A stretch of DNA of 63,599 nt from an uncultured Selenomonas sp. (GTDB taxonomy: Bacteria; Bacillota; Negativicutes; Selenomonadales; Selenomonadaceae), in contig CAKPXP010000012.1 in the NCBI GenBank assembly GCA_934202005.1, positions 1 to 63,599 on the forward strand, read 5' to 3'. Both the position numbers and the translations under genes were made by a program. The notes beneath the pieces are model-generated. The model was given only the letters and a program-made list of their open reading frames with translations, was not told the DNA's origin and made no database searches. This document shows positions 10,055-19,049 of this stretch, one piece after another; the stretch's first letter is position 1, and every line of letters begins with the position of its first letter.

Positions 10055-10100
10055 AGCAGCCCCTCGGCCGCGGCATCTCTGCCGCAGCCGAGGGGCTGCT
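10055..10100. terminator. Terminator between hydrogenase and hydantoinase operons
   Basis: 20-bp inverted repeat (10055-10074 with 10081-10100, one mismatch), 6-nt loop. It lies between the convergent hydA (+) and hyuA (-) genes. The flanking U-tracts are modest. Confidence 0.75.
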
Positions 10101-10168
10101 TCTCTATGTGGTTTCTTTTTCCGCGCGCCAGATGCGCTTTCCCGCAGCTCTTGTTCCGGAACCACTGA

Positions 10169-12292
10169 TCACGCTTTCTTGAGCGTCTCCTTCTCGAGGC
10201 AGTAGCTGTTGTGCTTCGTGACCTTCGCGCAGTAGCCCGGCAGCACGACGATGGTCGTCGTCGGCTCCTCGATGATGGCGGGGCCGTGGACGATGTCGCC
10301 GTAGATGAGCCTGTTGCCCGGGAAGACCGGCGTCATCTTGAGATCGTCGTACTCCTTGAAATAAATCTTACGGAACGAGGAGCTCTTGCCCTCCTCGTAG
10401 GCGAGGTCGCGGTTCGTCGGCAGTTTCGCCTCGGGGAGCTTCGCCTCGCGCTCATGCTTGCCGATGGCCTTGACGCGCCACGAGACGCACTCGATGAACG
10501 TATCATCCTTGATGGAGAACGTGCGCTCGTGCTCTTTGTGGAACGCCTGCTCCATCGCCTTGACGCCCGCGGGCGTGATCTCGAAGTCCTCGTTGAGATC
10601 CGCTGTGATGTTCACCGGCAGCTCGTAGACCTGGAACGGATAGTGCGCCTCCATGTAGAGCTCGATGCGCTGGTATTCCTTCTCGATGTGATTGCGCGCG
10701 AAGAACTGCATCGCCTCGTCGCGCAGCGCCTTGAGGAGCGTGTTGACGCCCTTGTAGTCGAAATCCGCCGTCGTCGTGTAGTGGCTGCCGCTGTACTCCG
10801 AGACGATGTCGGAGAAGAGCCCGCCCGCCGCCGACAGGCCGCCCGCCGTGCGCGGGATCAGGAGGCGCTGCATCTCGAGCCCCTCGGCGAGCGCGATGGC
10901 GTGCAGACCGCAGGCGCCGCCGCCCGCCACCATCGCGTAGGCGCGCGGATCGATGCCCTGCCAGATGGTGATGTCCTTGATGGCCGTGATCATGTTGACG
11001 TTGACCGTCGCCCAGATGGAGTACGCGGCCTCCATGACCGTGATGCCGAGCGGCTCCGCGACGTGCTTCTTGATGGCTTCCCGCGCGAGCTCCGGATAGA
11101 GCTTCATGCGCCCGTCGTTGAAAAAGTCCGGGTTCAGATAGCCGAGCACGCAGTTCGCGTCCGTCACCGTCGGCAGCGTGCCGCCGCGGTTGTAGCAGGC
11201 AGGCCCCGGCACCGAGCCGGCGCTCCGGGGGCCGACGCGGATCATGCCGCCGTTGTCGACCCAGGCGATCGAGCCGCCGCCCGCGCCGATGCTGTGGACG
11301 TTGACGCGCGAGATGCCCGGGATCTCATCGCCGATGATGGCCTCCTTCGAGACGGAGATCTCGCCGTCGATGACGCAGCTCACGTCGAACGTCGTGCCGC
11401 CCATGTCGAGCACGACGGCATTCTTCTCATCGAGGTCGTCCATCGCGTACTTGCGCCCCGCGATCGGCGCCATCGACGGGCCGGAGTCGACGGAGTAGAG
11501 CGGCCGGTTCACGATCTCGTTCGTGCTCATGACGCCGCCCGCCGCGTTGAGCATGCCGACCTTGCCGATGAAGCCCGCATCGTTGAGGCGGCTGTTGAGG
11601 TCGTTCGCGTAGCTCGAGATGAGCTTCCGCAGCGACGCGTCCATCGCCGCCGACACCCAGCGGCGGTACTCGCGGTTGCTCGGATTGACCTCCGAGCTCA
11701 GTACGACCGTGACCTCCGGCCAGACCTCGTGGATGATCTCTCGCGCCCGCCGCTCATGCGCGGGATTCACCGTCGACCAGAGGAAGCAGACCGCGATGGC
11801 CTCGACATTGTACCCTTTGAGCACGCGCGTCTGCTCGCGCACCGCCTCCTCGTCGAGCGGCGTATCGACGCCGCCCTCGGAGTTGATGCGCTCCTTGACC
11901 GGCAGCGTCAGATAGCGCGGCACAAAAGGCTCCGGATAGTCGAGGAACATATCGAACGGATTCTTGTTCGGCCCCTCGCGGAACAGGAACACATCGCGGA
12001 AGCCCTCCGTGCAGAGGATGCCGACCTTGCCGCACTTCTTCTCGACGACGGCGTTCGTCGCGATTGTCGAACCGTGCGTGAAGATGCCCGCGTTCACGAC
12101 GCTGATGTCCTTGAGGAAATCGTCGAACGGCTCCTCATAGTGCTCGGCCGCTACCTTGAGTGCGCCGAGGATGCCCTCCGTCCAGTCGTGCGGCGTCGTC
12201 GGGGACTTGAACACATTGACGCTGCCATTTTCATCTACCACAGCGGCATCCGTGAACGTGCCGCCGACATCAACACATGCATATTTCGACAT
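10169..12292 (-). CDS. Hydantoinase/oxoprolinase family protein, HyuA-type subunit
   Basis: 707-aa protein with the actin-fold ATPase signature of the family at the N-terminus (VDVGGTFTDAAV, residues 6-17), HGSTIATNAVVEK near residue 75, SGPS in the centre, and the DMGGTTFDV / GAGGGSIAWVD metal- and nucleotide-binding loops near residues 300-350. The family includes ATP-dependent N-methylhydantoinase A, 5-oxoprolinase and the beta-type subunits of acetone and acetophenone carboxylases. Length and the separate B subunit fit any of these, so the substrate cannot be read off. The ATG at 12292 is 8 nt after GGAGG; the in-frame ATG at 12298 is too close to it. Second gene of the hyuBA operon. Confidence 0.9.
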   Translation of the reverse strand: MSKYACVDVGGTFTDAAVVDENGSVNVFKSPTTPHDWTEGILGALKVAAEHYEEPFDDFLKDISVVNAGIFTHGSTIATNAVVEKKCGKVGILCTEGFRDVFLFREGPNKNPFDMFLDYPEPFVPRYLTLPVKERINSEGGVDTPLDEEAVREQTRVLKGYNVEAIAVCFLWSTVNPAHERRAREIIHEVWPEVTVVLSSEVNPSNREYRRWVSAAMDASLRKLISSYANDLNSRLNDAGFIGKVGMLNAAGGVMSTNEIVNRPLYSVDSGPSMAPIAGRKYAMDDLDEKNAVVLDMGGTTFDVSCVIDGEISVSKEAIIGDEIPGISRVNVHSIGAGGGSIAWVDNGGMIRVGPRSAGSVPGPACYNRGGTLPTVTDANCVLGYLNPDFFNDGRMKLYPELAREAIKKHVAEPLGITVMEAAYSIWATVNVNMITAIKDITIWQGIDPRAYAMVAGGGACGLHAIALAEGLEMQRLLIPRTAGGLSAAGGLFSDIVSEYSGSHYTTTADFDYKGVNTLLKALRDEAMQFFARNHIEKEYQRIELYMEAHYPFQVYELPVNITADLNEDFEITPAGVKAMEQAFHKEHERTFSIKDDTFIECVSWRVKAIGKHEREAKLPEAKLPTNRDLAYEEGKSSSFRKIYFKEYDDLKMTPVFPGNRLIYGDIVHGPAIIEEPTTTIVVLPGYCAKVTKHNSYCLEKETLKKA

Positions 12293-12307
12293 GGTCATAC
12301 CCTCCCA

Positions 12308-14089
12308 TCAACGCGCAGCCTTCATCGCGGCGCGCAGCTTCTCGCTCGCCTCGACATCCGGCACGAACTTCTCCTTGGAATCATCGACGATGACGCCGTA
12401 GACCTCCTTCGCGAATTCCTTCGTGATCCAGCCCTCGCGCACGCGGTGGCACACGAGCTCCATATCGCGCTCGAGCGGATCGCCGTAGCCGCCGCCCGAC
12501 GAGCTCTCCGAGACGATGGCCTCATCCTTCGAGATGGCCGGCTCCGCAAAGGGCGGCAGCTCCTCACGCGAGCCCTCGCCCTCGGCGAGCTTATACCTCC
12601 AAGCCGCGGACTTGTGGCCGTCGCGGCCGCCCGCCGCGCCTTTCGGCGGATTGTCGATGCCGTCGCAGCTGTACGCGCAGGTCACAGGGTTCTTGCGCGC
12701 CGTCATCACGAACTTGCACGACGGCGCCGAGTCGTATTTGCCCGCGCCGACGGAGTCCGGCAGCACCTCCTCCGAGATCACCTTGAACGGATACTGCTGC
12801 TCGAGCACCTCCGTCGAGTTCCAGTTCATCGCGCCGCCCGTCACGGGGTACTGGTACGTCACCCAGCCGTCGTAGCCGTTGACCGCGGGGCCGCCCGTCA
12901 TGCCGCAGAAGATCTGGTTGACGTACGGCGCGTTCCCCTTGCGCCAATCCTTGCCGGAGACGACCGCGACCGCCGGACACTGCGTCGCGCCGCCCTCCGC
13001 CATGCCTTTCTTGTCCGTGATCTCGTTCATGAGCGCCTGCACGCCGGAGATCACGCGGTCGGCGAGATTCGTCGTCGCCATCGAGGACGAGTACGGCGCC
13101 TTCGCCTTGCCGATGACGCAGCCCTCGCGCATCTTCACCTTGATCTGGCTCATCGCCCCGTCGTTGCAGGGGATGTCGCAGGGCATGCGGTTCAGCACGC
13201 CCGTCACCGCGCTCGCGAGCGTCGTCGCCTCGCACATGTTGAGGCCGCAGGGCAGCGAGTCCGCGTTTTTCGTGAAATCAAACGCGATCGTCCCATCCTC
13301 GGGATGCGTATCGCACTCGATGTGGATCGTGATCTCCGGTACGACGCCCTCGATGGCATCCGCCTTGATGTCGTACTCGTAATGGCCCTTCGGCAGCTGC
13401 TTGAGCTCCTCGCGCATGCGCTTCGCGCCGTACGCCTGATACGCCTCGCAGAACTCCTTGATCTTCTCGTTGCCGTACTCCGCGCAGAGCGCCGCGAGAC
13501 GCTTCTCGCCGACGCGCGACGAGCCGACGCAGGCGAGATAGTCGCCGTACCACATCTCCGGCACGCGGTTGTGCATCTGCGCGATCTTGATGATGTCCGC
13601 GACATCCTTGTAATCGCGCTGGATCTTGATGCACGGCCAGTCGATCGCGCCCTCCTCGAACATGTCGCGCGCCGTCGGCGCGTATGTGCTCGGAATGGCG
13701 TTGCCGATATCCGCCTGATGCCCCTTCGTGACTGCGAAGAACATCAGCTCCCCCTCGTTGAACACCGGCGCGATGTACGTGTAGTCCGCATGGTGCGTAT
13801 TGCCATGATACGGCGAATTGTTGAGGAAGAGATCGCCCTGCTGGATGCCGTCCGGATGCGAGAAGCACGGGCTCACCGTGAGACCCATGTTCGCGCAGTG
13901 CACCGGGATGCTCTCCGCGAGCGCGATGACCTTGCCGTTGCGGTCGCAGATCGCCGTCGACAGATCGTGACAGACGCTCATCAGCTGGGAACGCGCCGTG
14001 CGCATCAGCGTATTCGTCATCTCGAGGCCGATGCTGTACAGACGGCTCGAGAGCACCGACATCAGATACGGTTCCATTGTCTTGCTCAT
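12308..14089 (-). CDS. Hydantoinase/oxoprolinase family protein, HyuB-type subunit
   Basis: 593-aa HyuB-family protein. The N-terminal region has the family stretch MTNTLMRTARS, then CDRNGKVIALAESIPVH, GDLFLNNSPYHGNTHHADY (metal-site region) and a C-terminal SSSGGGYGDPLERD motif. It is the partner of HyuA; the 15-nt gap and matched families imply one complex. The frame is open to 14296, but the ATG at 14089, 7 nt after AAGGAGGT, is the clear start. No third (gamma) subunit as found in acetone carboxylase is present. The unusual 5' region has a consensus promoter with an overlapping palindrome and a terminator-like hairpin in the leader, so expression looks tightly regulated. Confidence 0.9.
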   Translation of the reverse strand: MSKTMEPYLMSVLSSRLYSIGLEMTNTLMRTARSQLMSVCHDLSTAICDRNGKVIALAESIPVHCANMGLTVSPCFSHPDGIQQGDLFLNNSPYHGNTHHADYTYIAPVFNEGELMFFAVTKGHQADIGNAIPSTYAPTARDMFEEGAIDWPCIKIQRDYKDVADIIKIAQMHNRVPEMWYGDYLACVGSSRVGEKRLAALCAEYGNEKIKEFCEAYQAYGAKRMREELKQLPKGHYEYDIKADAIEGVVPEITIHIECDTHPEDGTIAFDFTKNADSLPCGLNMCEATTLASAVTGVLNRMPCDIPCNDGAMSQIKVKMREGCVIGKAKAPYSSSMATTNLADRVISGVQALMNEITDKKGMAEGGATQCPAVAVVSGKDWRKGNAPYVNQIFCGMTGGPAVNGYDGWVTYQYPVTGGAMNWNSTEVLEQQYPFKVISEEVLPDSVGAGKYDSAPSCKFVMTARKNPVTCAYSCDGIDNPPKGAAGGRDGHKSAAWRYKLAEGEGSREELPPFAEPAISKDEAIVSESSSGGGYGDPLERDMELVCHRVREGWITKEFAKEVYGVIVDDSKEKFVPDVEASEKLRAAMKAAR

Positions 14090-14224
14090 AGCAGATACCT
14101 CCTTGCGAAACCAATCGCCGCAGCCGCGCAACGCAGCCTCGCGGCTCGCCGCGGCCGCAGCCTGCTGAAATGCTTCATCACCTTCGTGCCTATCCATCGC
14201 CCATAGAGGAACCTCCGTACAATA

Positions 14225-14267
14225 GAAAAAGACAACGACATCTTGCAGAAGACGTCGTTGTCTTTTC
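14225..14267 (-). terminator. Terminator-like hairpin in the hyuBA leader (candidate attenuator)
   Basis: About 14-bp stem (14225-14239 with 14253-14267), followed on the minus strand by TTTTT. It lies about 25 nt inside the predicted transcript and about 135 nt before the hyuB start, so it should either prematurely terminate the operon or be bypassed under some condition. Confidence 0.65.
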
Positions 14268-14281
14268 TTTCGCGTTTGTTC

Positions 14282-14325
14282 ATCTATGTTGAACATAATA
14301 TAACATAGATTTTCCTCCCTGTCAA
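14282..14325 (-). promoter_or_regulatory. hyuBA promoter with overlapping operator palindrome
   Basis: Minus strand: perfect TTGACA (14320-14325), 17-nt spacer, TATATT (14297-14302). The -10 and start region lie inside a perfect 9-bp inverted repeat: ATCTATGTT at 14282-14290 and AACATAGAT at 14302-14310. The position fits a repressor operator. No regulator gene is adjacent. Confidence 0.75.
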
Positions 14326-14389
14326 TGCGTCGAAGGGAAATCGTTCATTTATAATGAATACACAGCACCCTCTCCCGGCAGCCCCGGCA

Positions 14390-14530
14390 TCACTTCCGCG
14401 CGATCGTCTGGATCAGCAGCTGGATGCTGTCATTGAGCGCGCCGAGCCGCGACTCGATGCGCACGAGCAAGAACGCCGTCACCGCCATGGGGAACCCGAC
14501 ATTGCCGACGGCAGCAAAAAATTCCTGCAT
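14390..14530 (-). CDS. YvrJ family protein
   Basis: 46-aa single-pass membrane protein matching the YvrJ family: MQEFFAAVGNVGFPMAVTAF, a hydrophobic segment running into LLVRIESRLGALNDS, then an amphipathic helix. The role is unknown; homologues are small Firmicutes proteins, some near phage or stress genes. The ATG at 14530 is preceded by GGAGGTGAG. An in-frame upstream ATG at 14554 would add SHTEEVRD. The start codon lies in a perfect hairpin (14522-14564). It is downstream of recD2 by 88 nt and upstream of the hyuBA promoter. Confidence 0.8.
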   Translation of the reverse strand: MQEFFAAVGNVGFPMAVTAFLLVRIESRLGALNDSIQLLIQTIARK

Positions 14531-14564
14531 GTCTCTCACCTCCTCGGTATGAGACATGCAGGAA
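14522..14564 (-). promoter_or_regulatory. Hairpin sequestering the YvrJ start codon
   Basis: Perfect 14-bp inverted repeat (14522-14535 with 14551-14564). In the mRNA the Shine-Dalgarno GGAGG sits in the 15-nt loop, while the AUG at 14530 is paired in the 3' arm. This predicts translational control or protein/RNA binding. Confidence 0.65.
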
Positions 14565-14617
14565 CGAAGCGCGGACACAACCAAACAGACCGCTCTTATC
14601 TCTATACTGCTGACAAA

Positions 14618-16801
14618 CTACCCCAGCGTATGCGTGAGCCGCTCGGCGAGGAGGGTGTAGCGGCGCTTGGTGCGGTCGTTTTCGACGGCGGTCTGGAGGG
14701 CGGCTTTGGAGCCGAGGAGGATGACGAGGGTCTTCGCGCGGGTGACGGCGGTGTAGAGGAGGTTCCTTTGGAGCATGACGTGATGGCCGGGCACGAGGGG
14801 CAGGAGGATGACGGGGTATTCGCTGCCCTGGCTCTTGTGGACGCTCATGGCGTAGGCGAGGGTGAGCTCGCCGATCTCCGCGCGCTCGTAGTCGACGGTC
14901 GTCTCAGCGAAACGGACGGTGAGGTGGTCGGACTCGAGCTCGCGGATGTAACCGATGTCGCCGTTGAAAACATGCTTCTGGTAGTTGTTCTTCGTCTGCA
15001 TGACTTTGTCGCCGAGACGGAAGGTCACGACGCTGTTCGTGTACTCGGACTTCGCGGGGCTCGGCGGGTTGAGGGCGGCCTGGAGGCGGCGGTTGAGGCT
15101 GTCGACACCGCAGTCCTGGCGGTGCATGGGCGAGAGCACCTGGATGTCAGAGAGCGGCGAGTAGCCCTCGGCGGGGAGCTCACGCGCGCAGAGGTCGACG
15201 ATGCGGTCGGCGGTCGCCGCGGCGTCAGGCAGCTCGTAGAACCGGAAATCACCGGCAGCGGAGCACTCCGGCAGCCGTCCCTGGTTGATGGCGTGCGCGT
15301 TGAGGACGATGCGGCTCGCCTCGTCCTGGCGGAACACCTCGGTGAGGCGGACGCTCGGGATGACGCCTGAGCGCAGGATGTCCTTGAGCACGGCCCCCGG
15401 GCCGACGGCGGGGAGCTGGTCGACGTCGCCGACGAGGATGATGTGGCAGCCCGCGGGGACGGCGTCGAGGAAATGGCGCATGAGCACGATGTCCATCATC
15501 GAGACTTCGTCGAGGATGATGACGTCCGCCTCGAGCTGCTCGTCCTCGTCCTTCGCGAACATCGCCTGCGCGCCGCCCTGCGCTTCGAGCATGCGGTGGA
15601 CGGTGACGGCCTTGCGCCCCGTCGCCTCGGCGAGCCGCTTCGCCGCGCGCCCGGTCGGCGCGCCGAGCAGGATGGTGAGCCCCTGCCGCTCGAGGAGCTC
15701 GATCATGCCGCGCACGACGGTCGTCTTGCCCGTGCCGGGGCCGCCCGTGAGGACGAAGATGCCGCTCGTGAGCGCGCCCTCGATGGCGGCGCGCTGACCC
15801 GCGGCGAGGCGCAGTCCCGCGCGCGCCTCCCAGTCCGCGACGAGCGTGGCGGGCGCTTTGACGGTCAGCTGCTCCGCGCGGCCCGCGAGGTACTGGAGAC
15901 GCTCCGCCGTGCGGCGCTCCGCGTCGTAGAGCGCGGGCGGATAGACGAGCGTCTCGCCGCCGACATGCTCGACGGCAAGCTTATCCGCCGCGATACCGCG
16001 ACGCAGCGCGTCGCGCACGGCGTCGCGCCCGACGCCGAGCAGCGCGGCCGCGCGCTCGACGAGCGGCCCCTCGGGGATGCAACAGTGCCCGGAGAGCGCG
16101 ATCTGCGTGAGCGCGTAGTCGATGCCCGCCGCAACGCGCGCGGCGTCATCACGCTCGATGCCGATGCTGCGCGCGATGGCGTCCGCCGTCTGGAAGCCGA
16201 TGCCCTCGACCTCGGCGGCGAGGCGGTAGGGATGCTGCTCGAGCACGTCGAGGGCAAAGGAGCCGTAGCGCTTGAAGATGCGCGCGGCAAACGTGCCCGA
16301 GAGCCCATGCCCCTCGAGCCAGATCATGAGATCCCGGAGCTCCGACTGCGCCTGATAGGAGGCCGCGACCTTCTCCGCCGTCGCCTTGCCGACGCCGGGG
16401 ACCTCCGCGAGGCGCGCCGGCTGCTGCTCGATGATATCGATCGTCTCCTCGCCGAACCGCTGCACGATGCGCCGCGCGAGCGCGGGGCCGAGACCGTCGA
16501 TGACGCCGGAGGCGAGGAACCGCTCGATGCCGTCGACGCTCGTCGGCGCGCTGACGACGAGATGCTCCGCGCGGAACTGCCGCCCGAACTTCGGATGCAC
16601 GACCCAGCGCCCCTTGAGCGAGACCTGCTGCCCCACGAGCGGCGCCTCGCTCTGCACCGTCACGTTCACGCGCCCGCTCTCATGGTCGGGCCGCAGGCGG
16701 AAGACGGCGAAGCCGCCCGATGGCGCCGCGAAAATCACGCTGTCGACGACGCCTGCGAGCGTCTCCTCCGTATCGAATCCCGCGAGTGTCTGCTGCTCCA
16801 A
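14618..16801 (-). CDS. recD2: RecD2-type ATP-dependent DNA helicase
   Basis: 727-aa SF1B 5'-3' helicase of the RecD2/YrrC type. N-terminal OB-like region with helix-hairpin-helix repeats (VPGVGKATAEKVA; VEGIGFQTADAIA), then the helicase core with Walker A GGPGTGKTT near residue 350, Walker B LDEVSMMD, motif III VGDVDQLPAVGPG, and the C-terminal AYAMSVHKSQGSEYP and YTAVTRAK motifs. It acts in DNA repair without RecBC. The start is TTG at 16801 after GGAGGAG. About 165 nt downstream of the ABC-F gene's stop region on the opposite side; the same strand as its neighbours. Confidence 0.95.
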   Translation of the reverse strand: MEQQTLAGFDTEETLAGVVDSVIFAAPSGGFAVFRLRPDHESGRVNVTVQSEAPLVGQQVSLKGRWVVHPKFGRQFRAEHLVVSAPTSVDGIERFLASGVIDGLGPALARRIVQRFGEETIDIIEQQPARLAEVPGVGKATAEKVAASYQAQSELRDLMIWLEGHGLSGTFAARIFKRYGSFALDVLEQHPYRLAAEVEGIGFQTADAIARSIGIERDDAARVAAGIDYALTQIALSGHCCIPEGPLVERAAALLGVGRDAVRDALRRGIAADKLAVEHVGGETLVYPPALYDAERRTAERLQYLAGRAEQLTVKAPATLVADWEARAGLRLAAGQRAAIEGALTSGIFVLTGGPGTGKTTVVRGMIELLERQGLTILLGAPTGRAAKRLAEATGRKAVTVHRMLEAQGGAQAMFAKDEDEQLEADVIILDEVSMMDIVLMRHFLDAVPAGCHIILVGDVDQLPAVGPGAVLKDILRSGVIPSVRLTEVFRQDEASRIVLNAHAINQGRLPECSAAGDFRFYELPDAAATADRIVDLCARELPAEGYSPLSDIQVLSPMHRQDCGVDSLNRRLQAALNPPSPAKSEYTNSVVTFRLGDKVMQTKNNYQKHVFNGDIGYIRELESDHLTVRFAETTVDYERAEIGELTLAYAMSVHKSQGSEYPVILLPLVPGHHVMLQRNLLYTAVTRAKTLVILLGSKAALQTAVENDRTKRRYTLLAERLTHTLG

Positions 16802-16967
16802 CTGCTCTCCTCCTTTTCCTCCTGATCTACTCCCCGGCCGTTTCCTTGCTGGAGAGCGCCCGCCTCGGCAAAGCGCCGGAATCCCCGCGCCTCACGCCCG
16901 GCCCTATGGCTGCTCTGCCCCTCAGCGCGCGTCAGGAGAAGCTATTTTCTCCATCACATCTCGCACC

Positions 16968-18953
16968 TCACGCCTCCGTGAGCCGCTCCCATTTCTCATA
17001 GCGCTGCTCGATCTCCTTTTCCTTCGCGGCATAGGCCTCGGCGACCTCGCGGCTCTTCTCCGGGTCGGCCTGCAGCGCGGGGTCGTTCATCTCGATCTCG
17101 AGCCCCTTGAGCTCGGCCTCCGCCATCGCGATCTCCGCCTCGGCGCGGTCGATGAGCTCCTGGCGCTTCGCCGCGCTCATGCTCTGGATGCTGCCGCGCA
17201 GCGCCTCATCGCGGCGGCGCGCGGCGTTCTCGGCCTGATCGCTGGCTGCTGCGCCGTCCGCCGCGTGCGCCTTTTTCGCGCGCGCCTTTTCCTTTTTCTC
17301 CCGCGCCTTCTCGCGGGCACGCGCCGCCTGTTCCGCCGCCTCGCGCTCCTCGGCGGCCTCCTTTTCCTCGGCCTCCGCCTTGCTGCGGTAGTAGCTGTAA
17401 TTGCCGAGATACTCCTTGATATGCCCGTCCTCGAGCACGAGCGTGCAGTTCGCGACCTTGTCGAGGAAGTAGCGGTCATGCGAGACGGCGAGGAACGTGC
17501 CGGGGAACGCCATGAGCGCCTCCTCGATGGCCTCCTTCGCGGGGATGTCGAGATGGTTCGTCGGCTCGTCGAGCACGAGGAAATTCGCGCCCGTGAGCAT
17601 GAGCTTGAGGAACGCGACGCGCGACTGCTCGCCGCCGGAAAGATCGCCGATGCGGCGCAGCACGTCGTCGCCGTGGAAGAGGAACGCGCCGAGATACTTG
17701 CGCGCCTGCTCCTCCTCGATGCCGAACTCGTAGAGCAGCTCGTCGAGGATTGTGCGTTCCATGTGCAGTCCCTCATGCTGCTGCGAGAAATAACCGAGCT
17801 TCACGCGGCTGCCGAGCTTCACGCGGCCCGTCGGCGACGTGAGCTCGCCGACGAGCACGCGCAGCAACGTCGTCTTGCCCGCGCCGTTCGGCCCGACGAG
17901 CGCCACGCCGTCGCCGCGGCGAATGAGCAGGTCGACGTGGGAGAAGATCTCGTGCTCGCCATATTTCCACGAGACATCCTCGAGCTCCGCCACGCGCTCC
18001 GCGCACTCCGGCGGCTTGTGGAACGCGAAATAGCTGAAGCTCGCGTCCTCCGGCGGCAGTACGATGCGCTCGAGCCGGTCGAGCTGGCTCTGGCGGCCGC
18101 GTGCCTGCTTGCTCTTGATGCCCGCCTTGTAGCGGCGGATATACTCCTCCGTCTTCTTGATATGCGCCTGCTGCTTCTCATAGGCGGACGCGAGCGCCGC
18201 GCGACGGTCATTCTTCACGCGCTGGAAGTATGTATAGTTCCCCTCGTAGTCCGTGACCGTCTTGTGGTCGAGCTCGAGGATGCGCGTCGCGACGCGGTCG
18301 AGGAAATAGCGGTCATGGCTGATGAGCAACACGCCGCCCCGGTACTCGCGCAGGAACGACTCAAGCCACTCCGTCATGCCGATGTCGAGATGGTTCGTCG
18401 GCTCGTCGAGAAAGAGGAAATCCGGCTCGCGCATGAGCGCCTTCGCGAGACAGATGCGCGTCTTCTGTCCGCCGGAGAAATGCTCGACGTTCTTCGCGAA
18501 ATCCGCCTCGGTAAAGCCGAGGCCGAACGCGACGCGGCGCAGGCGGCTCTCGTAGTCGTAGCCGCCGAGGCTCTCGAAGCGGTTGAGCGTGCGGCTGTAC
18601 GCCGCGAGCGTCTCCTCGTCCTGCGCGCGCTTCAGCTCCTGCTCGAGCGCCGCCTTTTTCGCGCCGAGCGCGATGATATCGTCAAAGGCCGAGCGGAACT
18701 CCTCGTAGAGCGTGCCGCCGTGGAACGCCGCCGTCTGCTCGACGTAGCCGATCGTGTCGTTCGTCTCCCAGCGGATCTCGCCCGCGTCGTACTCCTCCTG
18801 CCCCATGAGGCAGCGCATGAGCGTCGACTTGCCCGCGCCGTTCGCGCCGACGAAGCCGACCTTGTCACCGCGCGTGACCTCGAAGCTCACATCGCGAAAG
18901 AGCTCGTCGATGCCGAATGATTTTGCCAGTCCTGTTACTTTCAATGTTCCCAA
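16968..18953 (-). CDS. ABC-F family ATP-binding protein
   Basis: 661-aa cytosolic ABC-F protein with two nucleotide-binding domains and no membrane segments. NBD1: GANGAGKST, FSGGQKTRICLAKAL, LFLDEPTNHLD. NBD2: GPNGAGKTT, LSGGEQSRVAFLKL, LVLDEPTNHLD. The inter-domain linker is rich in Lys/Arg, and a long charged C-terminal extension (about residues 525-661) is predicted coiled coil. ABC-F proteins act on the ribosome as translation factors or antibiotic-protection factors; which subtype this is cannot be decided. The start is TTG at 18953 after GAGGAGAG; the overlapping ATG is out of frame. Confidence 0.93.
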   Translation of the reverse strand: MGTLKVTGLAKSFGIDELFRDVSFEVTRGDKVGFVGANGAGKSTLMRCLMGQEEYDAGEIRWETNDTIGYVEQTAAFHGGTLYEEFRSAFDDIIALGAKKAALEQELKRAQDEETLAAYSRTLNRFESLGGYDYESRLRRVAFGLGFTEADFAKNVEHFSGGQKTRICLAKALMREPDFLFLDEPTNHLDIGMTEWLESFLREYRGGVLLISHDRYFLDRVATRILELDHKTVTDYEGNYTYFQRVKNDRRAALASAYEKQQAHIKKTEEYIRRYKAGIKSKQARGRQSQLDRLERIVLPPEDASFSYFAFHKPPECAERVAELEDVSWKYGEHEIFSHVDLLIRRGDGVALVGPNGAGKTTLLRVLVGELTSPTGRVKLGSRVKLGYFSQQHEGLHMERTILDELLYEFGIEEEQARKYLGAFLFHGDDVLRRIGDLSGGEQSRVAFLKLMLTGANFLVLDEPTNHLDIPAKEAIEEALMAFPGTFLAVSHDRYFLDKVANCTLVLEDGHIKEYLGNYSYYRSKAEAEEKEAAEEREAAEQAARAREKAREKKEKARAKKAHAADGAAASDQAENAARRRDEALRGSIQSMSAAKRQELIDRAEAEIAMAEAELKGLEIEMNDPALQADPEKSREVAEAYAAKEKEIEQRYEKWERLTEA

Positions 18954-19000
18954 AGCATGCTCTCCTCTAAAGGTTGGCCGCATCTCGCGGCCATGCCTCG

Positions 19001-19040
19001 AAAAAGGGGCAGGCAGGACTCTGCGTCCGCTGCCCGCCCC
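19001..19040 (-). terminator. Terminator of the LCP gene
   Basis: Stem GGGGCAGGCAG (19006-19016) with CTGCCCGCCCC (19030-19040); TTTTT follows on the minus strand. It lies 10 nt beyond the LCP stop codon. Confidence 0.88.
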
Positions 19041-19049
19041 ACATATGAT

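Noticed and set aside
10211..14206. 1331-codon plus-strand open frame opposite hyuA/hyuB, and similar long antisense frames at 3824-5842, 21800-26728 and 35671-37551
   Set aside because: These are GC-rich shadows rich in Arg/Asp/His without recognisable domains; the opposite strand carries clear protein families.
12308..14296. HyuB extended to the ATG at 14296
   Set aside because: The extension crosses the leader terminator hairpin and would start inside the operator; the ATG at 14089 has AAGGAGGT at ideal spacing.
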